Source: Dipteronia dyeriana
Lineage: Eukaryota > Streptophyta > Magnoliopsida > Sapindales > Sapindaceae
Assembly (NCBI GenBank): GCA_032871835.1
Contig: CM065296.1
Span: 10,550,001 to 10,614,000, forward strand
DNA length: 64,000 nucleotides
Direction of reading: 5' to 3'
Shown piece after piece: positions 21,879 through 34,623 of the stretch (the stretch's first letter is position 1; every line of letters starts with the position of its first letter). The translations under genes and the position numbers were made by a program. Under the pieces are notes generated by a model. The model worked only from the letters and a program-made list of their open reading frames with translations. It did no database searches and had not been told where the DNA came from.

Positions 21879-22986
21879 AAGATGAGTTACTAAAGCAGTT
21901 CGTTGCCTCTTGCCCGGGTGGTGGTCTCTCTAGGATGGCTTCGATGCCCGTTGAGGTCCTAGTTACCAAAGGGTCTGCGCTCCTGGCTGAGGTGGCTATT
22001 TTCCCCTATACTTTTCTGTGATTGCGAGCTTTGATTGCTCTCTAACCTTCATCTCATACTTTACAGGCTTTCAAGTTTAATGTAGCGATGGGTCACCAGG
22101 TATCCTCTCTCCATGGTCGGGCTGGTCAAACTGAAGCTGAAACTGAAACTTAAAATGTCATAGGGCTTTTCGCTAAAGCTCGGTCTCTAATGGAAGAGAT
22201 GACCTCAAACAAAAGAAGATGGAGGCTGAACTGAGCGAGCTTCATTGTGATCATGAGAGGATGAAGTGATCCTTTGACCAGGAAATCCTCAAGTCAGATC
22301 AACGGGTTAGGTAGAGAGACTTCTGGAAGGTTGAAGCCAAGAAGCTGGATACCGAGAATGAAGATATGCATGCCCAGATTGCCAAGCTCCAAGTCGAGGT
22401 GGATACGTCCTTCAGCGAAGAATACTTATATGCTTCCTACCAGGTCGCTGAAGCCCTCCCCTCTCCCTTTGACCTATCGGTTATTGCCAACTGGGATAGG
22501 GAAGAGATATTGGCCAAGGCCATAGAGATGTCTCGTCTTTTAGGTGATGAATCGGGTCCCCCAAATATGGATGAAGCTGGGAAGCAGCCAGCTGCGTTAG
22601 ACATTCCTCCCCCTCCTCTTGTCCTTTGAACGCCAGGTCCCAGAGAATCCACTAGAGGGGTTCAACCCGTGGAAGCTGAAAGAGGCCTTCCAGGAGCCTG
22701 AGACCCCTCTAGGCTGGCTTCAAGGGAAGAGCCAACGGTGGGATAGAGCTTGCGGGAGTTAATGGCCGACCTTCTAGATGCGGCCATCCCACCTGAGGTC
22801 ATATAGGTGGTTAACGAGGTCTTAGAGGAAGATCCTGTTGAGCAGCAAGCAATCGAGGAGCATCCTCAGAAAGAGGTGGTAGAGGTGGCTAACCAGGATG
22901 AGCGACCACCAGAAAGAGGAGCAGGGGGCAAGGTTCATCCTAAGGGAGGGGAAGATGAAGGAAATTTAAAGGATGCAGAAGTCTGA

Positions 22987-23513
22987 ATCCATCTTCTTGT
23001 AGCTTGTTTCGAATGCCCGGAAATGGGGGTGGGCATCCTATCTTTACTCATGCTTGGTCACCACCATTACCCCTTTTTTTTACTAGTACTTTATAGCCCG
23101 AAACCAGGGTTTGGGCTTCCTGTTTGATTGTTGTATCCTTACCAGGGGATAGGCTCCCCATTTCATAAATGAAAATTAACTTTAGATCTAGTTCAAATTT
23201 TGATTGGCATGTACTTACTTCATTTTTTATCTCAATCTAGGTACAGCCTCTACAGCAATCTAGCTCTAAGTTAGGTGAAAGTAACGAGATAGGAAAACTG
23301 TTTAAGTGTAAAAGTAGACAGCTAGCTCGAGCTTTCGACTCTCAACAGAAACTTGTAGCTCATGACTTTAGTAAATAGTCCCCTTGTGTGATTGTAGGCT
23401 AGTCTGCACCTGTCACAGTAAGCAACTACATATACACAGAGAATTAGCGACTAGTAATAACTGGGTCATTTAAAGTAAAAGAGCTTTCCATTCTCGAACC
23501 CCTCTAGGGGGTC
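22987..23513 (+). other. E2 3' region of the antisense gene
   Basis: There is no further ORF. The segment GGGTGGGCATCC (23024) and the 'ttgggcttcctg' and 'gataggctcccc' stretches recur after the E5 gene (60146-60262). This shared non-coding tail, with ATAAATGAAAA near 23166, is probably the 3' UTR. Confidence 0.5.
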
Positions 23514-23880
23514 ATAGCCCGAGTGAGGCATCAATGTGGGCTATCTAGCCATCTCTTAGCCTTGAGATCTAGGAGCTAACTATGCTCTTACACTCAGACC
23601 CTTCTTGGGGGTGGTAGTCTGACCAAGGCATCAGGAGGGCTATCTAGCTATTTCCTGGCCTTGAGATCTGGATGGCAACTATGCTCTTACACTCAGACCC
23701 TTATTAGGGGTGGTAGCCCGACCAAGGCATCAGGAGGGCTATCTAGCTATTTTATGGTCTCGAGATCTGGATGGCAACTAAGCTTTTACACTCGGACCCT
23801 TCTTGGCGGGGGTAGTGTCCGGCTGTGGCATTAGAGATAGCGGCGAGGGGGCTTCCCCGGCTAATCCCTTGTCTTAGGAT
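23514..23880 (+). repeat. E2 tandem repeats, 99-bp unit
   Basis: The marker GTAGYCYGACCAAGGCATCA (or its variant) lies at about 23514, 23614, 23713 and 23812, giving spacings of 100, 99 and 99 bp. Each unit includes GATCTGGATGGCAACTATGC. On the minus strand, the coding strand of E2, this array follows integrase. Confidence 0.85.
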
Positions 23881-24019
23881 GGTAATGTTGAATTTTCCCA
23901 TGTAGAACCAAATCATTGTAGAACATAGTTGAAGATGAAGAAAACATGCTTTATTGAAAAGAAAAAAGAATTGAGTACATTATCATTGCTTATTAAAAAC
24001 TAGGTGGAGGTAGCCTGCT

Positions 24020-24760
24020 CACGAGTCCCCTGTTTAGGGATAGATTTTCTCAAGTGATCTGCATTCCAAGTATGATCGATGAGTCGACCATTCATGTCCT
24101 TGAGCTTGTATGCACCGTTACGGACCACCACCTTTACTAAGTAAGGTCCTTCCCAGTTAGGTCCCAGGACCCCATCGGATCTCTAGTATTCAATGTCACT
24201 TTCCTGAGAACTAGGTCCCCTTCCTTAAAGTTCTGGGCTTTAACTCTCCTATTAAAGTATCTGGCAATCTTGCTCTGGAAAATTGCTACCGTCTCTGCTA
24301 CCAGATCTTGTTTTTCTTCCAAAAGATCTAAGCTAGGACGGAGCTTTCTTCTTCCAAGAGGGGTCCCGAACTTGCAAACTACATTATTTTTTATGAATCA
24401 TGTTGAATTTTCTTTCGATATTTGGGAAAGCAGTCCGGCTTTGACCTACCTGGTGAAATAGTCAATTGCTACGATAACATGCTTGGCTTGACCAGGAGCA
24501 GTAGGAAGCGGTCCGATTAAGTTAACTCCCCACAGAGCTAAGGGATATGGTGAGCTAAGGGATGACAATCACTCCGGCGGTAGATGACTCAAGTTTACGG
24601 TCTTCTGGCATGCTTCGCATGATCATACTAAGTTTTTTGCATCTTGATGGATGGTTGGCAAATAATACCCCATACGGAGTACCTAATATGCCAGAGCTTC
24701 CCCACCAATGTGGTTCCCGTATTCCCAGGAGTGAACCTCTCTCAATGCTTATTTGGCATC
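24020..24760 (-). pseudogene. E2 integrase with core deletion
   Basis: On the minus strand the zinc-binding end and the start of the core are readable (SCEAC, then WGVNLIGPLPTAPGQAKHVIV, IDYFTR, about 24750-24370). The sequence then passes directly at about 24350 into the C-terminal part (24322-24137: [34 protein letters not shown]). Compared with E1 and E5, roughly 330 bp are missing, including the second Asp and the Glu of the DDE triad. The enzyme cannot work. Confidence 0.8.
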
Positions 24761-24989
24761 TTCAGAATGTAAACATCGAAGCAAAGGAAAGGATCTGCTC
24801 CTCCTATATAGGTACCGATCTACCAAGCATTATCGGACTGAGAGCCTCTTGATTCTCCTAGCTTGGTCGGGCTTCAGAGGGAGCCTTCCTTTTGGATTTA
24901 ATTCAATATTGGGTTCATCCAGCATGTCCGCCAATCCAGGGTATAAGTCTCGTTACTTGCTACTGTGATTGGTAGGGGAATCACTTGGA

Positions 24990-25800
24990 GAGGACTCATT
25001 ATGGTAAGGTCTGGCCACCATTCGCAGCTATCTTGGCTAGGATTTCTGCTCGATGATTCTATTGTCGAGGTACCTGCTCAATCTTAAAACCTTTGAATTT
25101 ACTCTTAAGCTGTTGAACTAGCTTCAGGTAAGCAATCATGTTATCCCCTTTTGCCTGATAATCCCCAGAGACTTGGTTGACTATGAGCAACGAGTCATTC
25201 CTGACCTGTAGGTAATCTACCCCGAGCTCTGTGGCCGCCCTTATTCCGGCTAAGAGAGCTTCATACTCTGCCTCATTGTTAGTGGCTTTAAATTCAAACC
25301 TGAAACAGTGGCAGCACTCAGTCCCTTCTAGGTCGATTAGAACTATGCCCGTTCCTCCCCTGGCTTGCCCGGATGATCCATCTGTGTAGAGAATCCACGA
25401 CTTTCAATGTTCGTCACTGCGAAGGTCGCTTGGCCTGGAGGCATTGAGAGCTCTGCTAAAAGTCCGCCAAAGCTTAGGCTTTTATTGCGGTCCTGGGCTT
25501 ATACCTTAAATCAAACTGGGTGAGCTCCAAAGCCTATAAAACCAACCTTCCGGATACATTCGGCCTTTCTAAGCATTGACGAAGGGGTAGGTCTGTCACT
25601 ACTGCTATTGAATGAGCTTGAAAGTAGGGACAGAGCTTCCTTACCGAGGTCACCCAGGCATAAACGAGCTTCTCCAGAAAGGTATAGTTCTTCTCGGGCT
25701 TGGTTAGAGCATGACTCACTTAGTAGATAGGCCGCTGAACCCTATCTCTGCATTCCTTGACTAAGGCCCCACTTACTGCAGTCTCTGATACGACAAAGTA
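24990..25800 (-). pseudogene. E2 RNase H and second RNase H domains
   Basis: On the minus strand the first RNase H shows YFQAHSIAVVTDLPLRQ (25719-25534). The second (about 25390-25040) shows the start of an RNase H fold (DGSSGQARGGTGIVLIDLE), then FEFKATNNEAEYEALLAGIR and NDSLLIVNQVSGDYQAKGD. The second domain is in better condition than in E1. Its motif order is that of the archaeal-type RNase H described in Tat elements. Confidence 0.75.
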
Positions 25801-25803
25801 GAT

Positions 25804-26934
25804 TTACAGCTCTTCTCCAAGACTTGGTTTGACCAGTAGCGGAAGGCTTGACAGATATTTTTTCAAGGCTTGAAAAGCTTGTTCACTCTCCTGGTCATAT
25901 TTCATGTTTCTTCCCTGTTTGTTGGCTTTGAAGAATGGGAGAAATTTGTCAGTAAATCGAGAAATAAACTTGTTAAGGACTGCTACCTGTCCGGTCAGGA
26001 CTTGAACCTGTCTAAGTGACATGGGGGACTTTAGTCCCAGGATAGCCTTAATCTTTTTGGGGTTAGCCTCTATGCCTCTCATGAACCATGAAACCCATAA
26101 ACTTTCCCGTAGTCACCCCAAAAGCGTATTTTGAAGGGTTCAATCTCATCTGGTTCTCCCTTAAGATCAAGAAGGTTCTGTGAAGGTTGTCCAGATGGCC
26201 TTCAAAGGTTGATGACTTGGTGATCATGTCATCGATGTACACCTCTATTGATCTTCCAATTTCGGGCTTGAACAATTGATTGACTAATAGTTGATAAGTA
26301 GCTCTTGTGTTCTTAAGCCTGAAAGGCATCATCTTGTAGCAATACAGACCCCTTCCAGTGATGAAACTGGTCTTTTCCTGGTCGGTGGGGTGCATCATGA
26401 TTTGATTGTATCCTAAAAGCGCGTCCATGAAGCTCAGGATCTTATTTCCAGAGGTAGAGTCAACTAACTGATGAATTTTTGGTAGAGGGAAACTGTCTTT
26501 CGGGCATGCCCGATTGAGGGAGGTATAATCGATGCACATGTGCCCTTTCCTATTTGTCTTTGTGACCATAACTACGTTGGCGATCCATTCAGGGTAGCGT
26601 GCTTCTTTGATGAAGCCTGCTTGGTTCAATTTGTCCATTTTTCCTTAATCACAAAATTTCTTTCGATGTTGAAGTGATGCCTTTTTTGTTTGATGGGCTT
26701 GAAGGTCGGATCCACTGCCAATCAGTGAGCAGCCTAAGTCATCGGGATCCCAGGCATCTCGTCGTGACTACAAGTGAAGATGTCATTGAATTCTTTAAGG
26801 AGCCCCCAAACTCTCATTCACTCCCGACTCAAGGGTGGCTCCAACCTTGACAACCTTTGATGGATCGTTTATTAGGAGGGACACTTCTTCTAGCTCATTG
26901 TATGACACCACAAGATCATCCTCTGGGTGATTCA
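25804..26934 (-). pseudogene. E2 reverse transcriptase
   Basis: The open stretch 26638-26063 on the minus strand contains ICIDYTSLNRA-like sequence (here MCIDYTSLN), FMDALLGYNQIMM (catalytic Asp), MPFRLKNTRATYQ, in which two conserved Gly are changed to Arg, and YIDDM. A frameshift near 26070 moves the thumb and connection to 26082-25804 (RGIEANPKKIKAI, then SEQAFQALKKYL). The linker before RT (26640-26934) is decayed and ends at the E3 insertion. The protease that should precede it is absent. Confidence 0.85.
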
Positions 26935-28929
26935 TGAAAATACAAACACAATTAAATGCTCAAGGCTAACCTAGAGGGGGGTGGGGGTGAATAGGTTAGG
27001 CACTTTTTTCGACTCCCTTAGAAACAAACAAAAGTTTGTCCCTCTAGATTGCTTGTATCACAATATATATATCAATTAAAGATACTTAATCAATATATAA
27101 AACAAGTAAAGTGCAATACAAAAAACTAATCATAACACATACACAATCTATATTATAGAAAGGAAGTCAACTTACATAAAGAGTTCTATCCATAGTAATC
27201 AAATAACAAATACAAATATAAGAGAGATAGGGATAGAGAAAAGTTGACACAAGATATAATGTGGTAAACCTCCGAAGAGGAAACATCAACGGGTTAGCAA
27301 CCACCGGCAAATAAAATCCACTAGTAGATAAGACAAGTACAATCTCTCAAGTGACCCCTTCACCTAGAAACTACTCTCCTATCCTACTCATGAAGATGTC
27401 ACCCTCTTGCTCAACAATCCGAGGCCTCACACCTCTTGTCAAGACTTTCTCGCTCACCCTTCTGGATCCTCATGACCCAAGGCAAGGCTTCTTGATCAAT
27501 TATCCGAGTCCTCCCGACTCTAGTCAAGACTTCCTCGCTCACCCTTCTAGATCCTTAAGACCCAAGGCAAGACTTCTTGCTCAACTATCTGAGTCCTCCC
27601 AACTCTAGTCAAGACTTCCTTGCTTGACAATTCAAGGTCTCCCCCTCTTGCCAAGACTTTCTTGCTCAACAACATAGGTCTCACACCTATTGTCAAGACT
27701 TCCTTCTCACAAGGCATCTAGGTGATCATGAATGCAAAACGTAAACAAGCACGTAACATATAATGTTATGATCAACACATCCTATGGAAAATACTAGACA
27801 TGAGCATGAATGCACAAAACAAATGTAGTCTAGTCAATCATGCATGTTTAATCTATCTAGATCATGTAAGATATGTTCAACATTAATTACAATCTAGATA
27901 CATGCATAGATCTAAAACTTGAATCACAAGATATGTTCAATTAACACATAATCAAGTTTAAATCTCATAAACCAAAAACATGCTAAAATCATGTGACAAA
28001 GTCAATTAAATTAAAGCTAAAGTTTTAGAGCATATTCCTATTCATAGATTCAACAAAACACATTAATAGCTCAAAAGAACCCAAGAACATGTATCATTGT
28101 GAGATTTCGGCCAAAGAGAGCCTAATACATGCGATGAACTATTTTTCACAAAATCAATCAATCAAAGATCATCAAATAGTCCTAGAATCAAAGCTAGCAC
28201 AATACAATCCCAAACATGTGAAAACATAGGCAAAATCAAAACCTAACTCAACATGTGAGATTTCAATTGAAACTCAATCTAGCTTTAAATGAGTTCAAAG
28301 CTCAAATCAAAACTATCACAAGACACATATATGTGTTGAAGAAGAAAACCCAAGGCAATTGGCAAAGTTTTAAAAGAAAACTTTGAGAGAAAATCAATAC
28401 CTTAGTTGATTTTGGTGCAATCCCCGTTTTTGTGAGTTTAGACTCCAACAATAGCAATAAACTAACTCAAACCTTCAGAGAAAAGATGGAGTATAAATAG
28501 ACAAACACTCTCAACTTTGAATCACTCAAATCGAAGTTCAAATGAAGAAGTTATGGTGTTTGGAAGGTGAGAAAATATGGAGAGAAAATTCTGCACTCAA
28601 GTTTTAAATTTCTTCTTAGAATGAAATGTGAGAGGGAAGGGAAATATAAAAGAGAGGGAAAGAATAGAAGCAAAAGGAACAAAATGCCCTCCTTTGAGAA
28701 TGCTTCCCCGAGATGGAGTGTGGGCATCTCGGGGCAGCAAGGAGTTACGGCCGAGATCGCGTCCTTGCAGCCTCGAGATGGTCATGCGCCATCTCAGGCT
28801 TGCACCACTTGATGGCCTTTGGCCATGGTGCTACTCCCTTGCACTCCTCTCGCGTTCTTCAACCGTTCTTTGGCCTTCGAACTCGGAATTCGAATCCGTT
28901 TACGGATTATGAACCGTAACTCTCTCACG
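26935..28929 (-). repeat. E3 3' LTR, left part
   Basis: On the minus strand this is the distal three quarters of a 2.6-kb LTR ending at 26935 (plus strand TGAAAATACAAAC). It matches 53920-55901 of the solo LTR in reverse orientation. It contains tandem units of about 42-48 bp (27395-27710) built on CAAGACTTCCT/CTTGCTCAA. E4 sits at 28930. Confidence 0.85.
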
Positions 28930-31350
28930 TGTTAGGATTATGCTCGATAGCAAGAGTATAATATTTTATTTGACAATCTTTTCATGTTAATAAAGTGATT
29001 TCTAGTTTAACAAATCTTATAGCATTTATAGTTTAATTATTATAATTGTCAAAAGTAAGTAATCATAAGGCCAAAAGATTATGAGAAAAGAAGAATTGTT
29101 TATACATCTAGATATGTATAAGGTAGACACAATTCTTTAGTTAGTCTTGAATAATATTCACAACTTAAGATAAAAGGTTGGGGGCCTTTATCTTGTCAAA
29201 GTTATAGATTCTTTTGCTAGCATTTGAGTGGGATCAAATATGTTATTATGAGTCTAAAATCATCAAAGTGTGGTGTCTTTGGAAAAAAGAATCTAGTGCA
29301 CTAGGTGCATTGAATAGGATCACAATGAAATACTTTATCTAGAACCGTCAATAGATAAAAGTTTTTCATTTGAAGACAATCGGAGAGTCTATCTCAATCC
29401 TGAGAGAAATGATGGACTTATGGTTGCAAGTGTTATCGTTTGAGCTATCAATGAGTACGATTATATAGCGTAGTCTATCCTCGATAGTTTGGTGGTATTC
29501 ATTTGTTAACAGATAGAGGACTTCATTTATAGATATGGACATCGTGGCTCCATTTATTAAATGAGAGTAGAATATCATCATATGGATGTTTTGAGGTATT
29601 GGATATTAAATCTTAACGTTAAAGTTTTCAATAGTGTTAATTGAAACATGGCTTCTGGACAAGTCAAAATATCCAAGTTCATAATGTGGTCATATGAGTA
29701 AATATGGCAACTTGGAGAGCTATAGACGGTCTATGAGTTTTTAGCGATTACTGGCATTCTTCACGAGGATACATTTTCTCCAATAAGGTTGTCTAGGGTA
29801 CGAATGAGTAACATCAACTTATTCTATCTTTATTTACGAGTTCAATTTTAGTTCTTTAGTGGAATGAACTAAAATTAAATAGATCAAACCTAAGTGAATA
29901 ATTTGTTGGTTGTGATTGGGTTGTGTCTATTGGAGCTTAAATTTAGATAGCCCGCCAAGATCCCCAATCCACACGAACTTGCATGGATCACTTGATATAT
30001 TCTACCGGACCAATTTAGGGGTCCATCTAGAACTGTATTAAGGCATGTGAACTTGTTTCTTTTTGTAATGGACTTTTCCTTAAGGTCCAATGGATTTAAT
30101 AAAATAAAAAAATAATATATTGCTCATATATATGTGTTGGGTGGCAAGGCTATTGAGAATAGCTTAATTATATTATTTTTTATTTTATTTTATTTTTTAA
30201 TTAAATGGAAATTAATTAATTTGTTGATTAATTAAATATTTAATTAAAAGTCAAAATCTTTTTCTTATTAGGAGTTGGTCTCTTGAAATTATACTATTGT
30301 TGGTAGTATAATTAATATTAAAGACTATATTTGATAAGTAGATAAATAAAAGGAATTATTTATCTAATCAAATTAGGAAGTCTTTAATATGGTTACAAAT
30401 ATATAATTGAGTTGGATTAGGAGTCTTGGTTGAGGATAGAATTCTTTTTTGAAAAGGATTCTTAACCACCAAGTAAATCTATCTAAGGAAAAGATTTTTA
30501 AGTACAAAGTAAATTCTTTTTAGGAAAGGATTTGTGATCCTAATCTATATCCTATAAAATTCGGCTAGCCCATATATATATATATATACAAAAGGATAGA
30601 ATTCCTATTAGATAAGGATTCTTAACTACCAAATAAATTCACCTAAGCAAAGGATTCTTGTCAACTAAGTAAATCCTTCTTAGGAAAGGATTTATGATCC
30701 TATATATATGTGTGTGTGATTTTCAGCCAGCCCCAAGAATTCTATGATGAAAATTTCGGCCATGCTAGGTAATTTTCATGAGAGAATTTGGCATAGCAAA
30801 AGAAAATTTTGAGGGAGAAAAATTTAGTTTTTGCCGACAAATTTCGATCAACTCATAGATAAAGGGTGTGGAATTCGGCCAAAGAGAAAAGAGAAAAAGA
30901 GAACGTTTTTGTTTTCGATAGTACACTAGTATCCTTTACATCAAAAGGGTTTTGTGTACAACATCGAATCAAGGTTTACGCGAGTTTCAATCAAATTGAT
31001 TGATAATTTACAAGTGGTCGGACGTTCTTGATTTTTCTCTTGGAGGATATTTGTAACTAACAAAGAAATAGATTTTGTTTGTTTCCATCCTCAGTTATAC
31101 AATTTAAAAGAAAGGGAGCCCACACTCCTAGGTGATTCACGTTCGTGATTGGATTGGAAGATCTTGCGGAATCAATTCGGCGCTTATTCAATCGTCACGA
31201 GAAAAAGGTACGACACTTTTTATATACGTCAATTAATCTAGGGTTAAGGTTCTCGTTGCAAAAAAAAGGAAATTTTTTTATTTATACGCAAACCCTAATT
31301 TTTCATTTTTCTCACGCTTCTGTTGCGTTTTGAACCATTTTTTCCCTACA
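28930..31350 (+). repeat. E4 5' LTR
   Basis: The 2421-bp LTR starts TGTTAGGATTATGC and ends TTTTCCCTACA, directly before ATTGGTATCAGAGC. It matches 36455-39734 along its length. A (TA)n run lies near 30570. Confidence 0.9.
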
Positions 31351-31352
31351 AT

Positions 31353-31364
31353 TGGTATCAGAGC
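31353..31364 (+). other. E4 primer-binding site
   Basis: TGGTATCAGAGC, complementary to initiator tRNA-Met, lies two bases after the LTR end. Confidence 0.9.
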
Positions 31365-32729
31365 TTGGTTGTACCCTTGATTAATTGATGTATGTGTTCG
31401 TGAATCTTTTTCTTTTTTGTATATATGCATGTTTTAGAAAGAGAAGACACTCTAGGTATTCGCATATATATTTACATTGGAATGTATGGATATATATATA
31501 TGTTTTATATGTGGTTTGTTATTGCTCGATTTTGGTCCTAGAATTTCAATGTATTTTGTTTTGGGATTGTAACAAGATGGGTGTTCTATCATCGCCATAA
31601 TTTCCTTCTTGGTAGTTGCTAAGTTTTTTTTTTGTTGTAATAAAAAAAAACTGCACTATTGTAATAAAAAAAATGCAGTATTTTTTTTATTTATAATTCT
31701 TCTGTAATACATTCAAGTATCGAAGACTCGAAGGTTTGAAAAATTGGAAGCATCCGGAACAAGTTTGGGACCATACGAGCCATAGCAAAGAACGTGCATG
31801 CGAAGAGCGTGCGGCCACGTTTGTTATGGCATGGGCTGCACACGGCAGCCCTTTGGTAGCCATGGGTTGCGCATGGCAGCCCTTTATGGGTTTGTGGCAT
31901 GCGTATGCCCATGGGTAAGGGCGAAGGGTGCGCACGCCCATGTGAGGTAGCTGAAGGAGTCCGAACGACGAAGGTTGCGTGAAGACTTGTTCGCCAAGAA
32001 AGGAGTTCTTGTATTCCAAGATATATGTAATTTACTTGTTTTTCTAGGATTGACCAAAATTGTAGCTATTTATATTTTTGTAAATTTTGCAATGTTTGTC
32101 ATTGTTTGATAACATGTCATATAGAATAGGTGTGCCACTCATATATCTCTTTTGGTATGAACATGCATATAATGATTTAGGTATCTAAATTGGCATCTAG
32201 ATAACTTGGTAAACCAATCTTTGGAATTCGATCACACGCCTTAAACAATTGAGTGGGAGAAGGTGTTTTGGAACACCTACAGCCTCCAAGTTTAGTTGAG
32301 CTTTATGTTTCGTAAATAACCTCTCAAGAGGTATTCATGAATGGAATTTAGCAAGATACTTCTTTACAAGGATAGACTAGACAATTAGCCCAAACGATGT
32401 CTACTCCCAAAGGAGGGATATTCGTGAGAGGTTATATTGAAGGTCGATAACTTGGTAACACACTCAATGTAATTTTATTAATATCCTCCCAAGAGTTCTT
32501 GTTAATAAAATTTCAAGGCTAAAATAGAAAACGTTGGTTGTTATGTTAACAATTAGGTGGGACTTAGTCCAACTAGTATATGGTGTGTACTCCCAAAGAA
32601 GGCGTGACATTTATGGGTGTTGGATCACCGTTGAATTTTTACAATTGAATTATTTTATTTAATTCAAGATAAATATTCAAAAGTTCTTTATCATGATTAT
32701 TTACTTATATATTTTTTGTTAATATAAAG
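31365..32729 (+). other. E4 leader between primer site and gag
   Basis: There is no coding domain in this 1.4-kb stretch. It includes a GC-richer piece (about 31740-31960) with a repeated GGCAGCCCTTT motif and several ATGs. Small frames here have no family resemblance. Such a long leader may hold packaging signals, but none can be shown. Confidence 0.5.
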
Positions 32730-33505
32730 AAATCATAACCCCATCCCTAATTAGTATCCTAAAAGATAATACTTTAACTGATGATAATTATGTCACATGG
32801 AAAAGGAAAATTGGGTTTTTATTATAATCCGAAAAGCATAAGTTCATTTTGTGCACTCCTAAACCACCTACTCCTACTAATGAATCTACTCAAGAGCAAA
32901 GAGATGAGTATCAGTAGTGGGAGTCTTCTGATGAGATGGCTAAATGTTATATTATGGCCACCATCTCCGACGTGTTGCAACAACAACACGAAGGAATGGA
33001 GATTGTAGCCGATATAATGATGTCTCTAGAGGAGATGTTTGCTATGAGGTCTAGGACGACTAAGAGAGAGGCAATGACTGCTTTTATGAATCTTAGGATG
33101 AAACCTCGACAGGCTGTGAAAGATCACATGATGAAAGTCATAGCACATCTCAACATTGCTGAACTGAATGGTGCTGAGATAGATGGTGAGACCAAAATTG
33201 ACATGATTGTCAACTCACTGTCAGGATCAATTCAAGTTGGACTACACCTTGAATAATATGGAATACACCTTGCAAGGCCTGATACAAGATGTTCAAAGCG
33301 TGGGAAAAATCCTTGTGAAAGGCAAGGGTCAAGAGATTCATACCGTAGGTAAAGATGCTACTGTTAAGACCCGTAAGAAGGTCAAGAAACAACAGAAGAA
33401 AAAGCAACTAGGACCTACACAGAAGGAGACAAAGAAAGTAACCAAAATCAAAGGGAAGTGTTTCTTTTATAGTGAAAAGGGTCAAAGGAATTCAACTTGC
33501 ATTTA
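32730..33505 (+). pseudogene. E4 gag, frameshifted
   Basis: The protein would form the particle shell. The start is readable at about 32745 (ILKDNTLTDDNYVTWKRK) and ends at a stop after the IGFLL stretch. The core continues in another frame (32936-33256: TKREAMTAFMNLRMKP, NSLSGSI), which matches the plant copia gag (UBN2-type) pattern. The next frame (33207-33506) ends in a basic segment and a zinc knuckle that begins CFFYSEKG and breaks off after two further residues of the motif. Confidence 0.75.
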
Positions 33506-34623
33506 GGCAATGGAGCGTTGGTGTCTACTAGTGTAGTGGGAGATATTAGAATCAATTTTGATTCTTATAGGCATTTAGTTTTATTAAACGTTTATTATGT
33601 ACCACAATTCAAGAGGAATTTAATTTCGGTCTCTTGTCTAAATAAATTTGGATATTCAGTTACTTTTAATAAAAGTTTTATTATTAGTAAGAATAACAAA
33701 TTTGTTTTTAAAGGTACATTGGAAAACGGTTTATTCTATTTGCATGGAAATATCTCTCACTTGTTAGACACGGAATCAACGGAACCTAATCATAAAAGAG
33801 TAAAATTATCAAAAGATGAAACCTACCTATGGCATTTGTGCCTAGGTCATATTAACCTTAATAGGATTAAAAGATTGGTATGTGACGGACCTCTAAGTGA
33901 CTTAAAGGTTGATGATCTACCAACTTGTAAATCTTGTTTGAAAGGTAAAATAACCAAAAGGTCGTTTACGACCAAAGGCGCAAGAGCCATCGAATGTTTA
34001 AGATTGATACATACTGATGTGTGTGGACCTATGAGCATTCAAGCTTGAGGTGGATATGAGTACTTCATCACTTTCACGGATGATCACTCAAGATTTGGCT
34101 ATGTGTATCTCATGAGACATAATTCGGATGCTTTTGATATGTTTAAAGTATTTAAAGCTGAAGTGGAAAATCAGCTTGAGAAACGCATAAAAATCTTGAG
34201 GTCTGATCGTGGTGGAGAATATCTATCTGGTGAGTTTCAGCAATATCTTATTGATAATGAGATAATTTCTCAGTTTTCTTCACCAGGCACAGCTCAACAA
34301 AATGGGGTGGCAGAAAGAAGAAATAGAACTCTTTCGGATATGGTTAGGTCTATGTTGAGTTTTTCAACGCTCCCTAATTCTTTTTGGGGATATGCTTTAC
34401 AAACTGCAATGTACATTATAAACAATGTACCATCTAAGTCGGTTCCTAAAACACCGCATGAGTTATGGACCCGGCGAAAGCCTAGTTTACAACACTTAGG
34501 GATATTTGGATGTCCTGCGCACATGTTAAAAGGAAAGACAGAAAAGATGGAGTCCCTTTCAGAAACATGCATATTTGTAAGGTATCCAAAAGGAACAAAA
34601 GGATATTATTTTTATAGTCCTTA
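33497..34623 (+). pseudogene. E4 protease remnant, pre-integrase and integrase
   Basis: The frame from 33497 starts at LGNGALVSTSVVGDI, the sequence that normally follows the protease active site. The DSGA core and the end of the zinc knuckle are therefore deleted. The pre-integrase zinc motif is intact (WHLCLGHIN ... CKSCLKGK). The integrase core has its three acids in [14 protein letters not shown] and [11 protein letters not shown]. One stop (34046-34048, after MSIQA) interrupts it, and the frame then reads on in phase to 34623. Apart from this stop the catalytic core is well kept. Confidence 0.85.

Larger units (their letters stand above)
20284..22986 (+). pseudogene. E2 antisense gene (Transposase_28-like), three exons
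   Basis: Exons are 20284-21275, 21367-21991 and 22067-22986. The start matches E5 (ATGTCGA), but one extra base shifts the frame before the Met at 20315. From there frame 2 stays open to the first donor except for one TAA (20825-20827), which stands where E1 and E5 have a Trp codon. The Transposase_28-like domain covers about residues 80-200 (LPPYDFMVIPNS, LHPTLRLALNALQLAPLQL). Intron 1 (21276-21366, GTAAGT...ACAG) joins in frame into LFFVTLASCEVRQAQ. Intron 2 (21992-22066) ends TTTACAG before GCTTTCAAG. Exon 2 contains a (CCATCT)n run and 52 consecutive Gs. Exon 3 holds NWDREEILAKA. E1 and E5 show the same exon pattern. Function is unknown. Confidence 0.7.

Noticed and set aside
31353..31364. 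tRNA gene
   Set aside because: The match to tRNA-Met is the 12-base primer-binding site. No cloverleaf surrounds it. The same holds for 385-397.
31385..31600. Membrane-type small ORF in the E4 leader
   Set aside because: It is T-rich, lies in the untranslated leader, and has no family motif.
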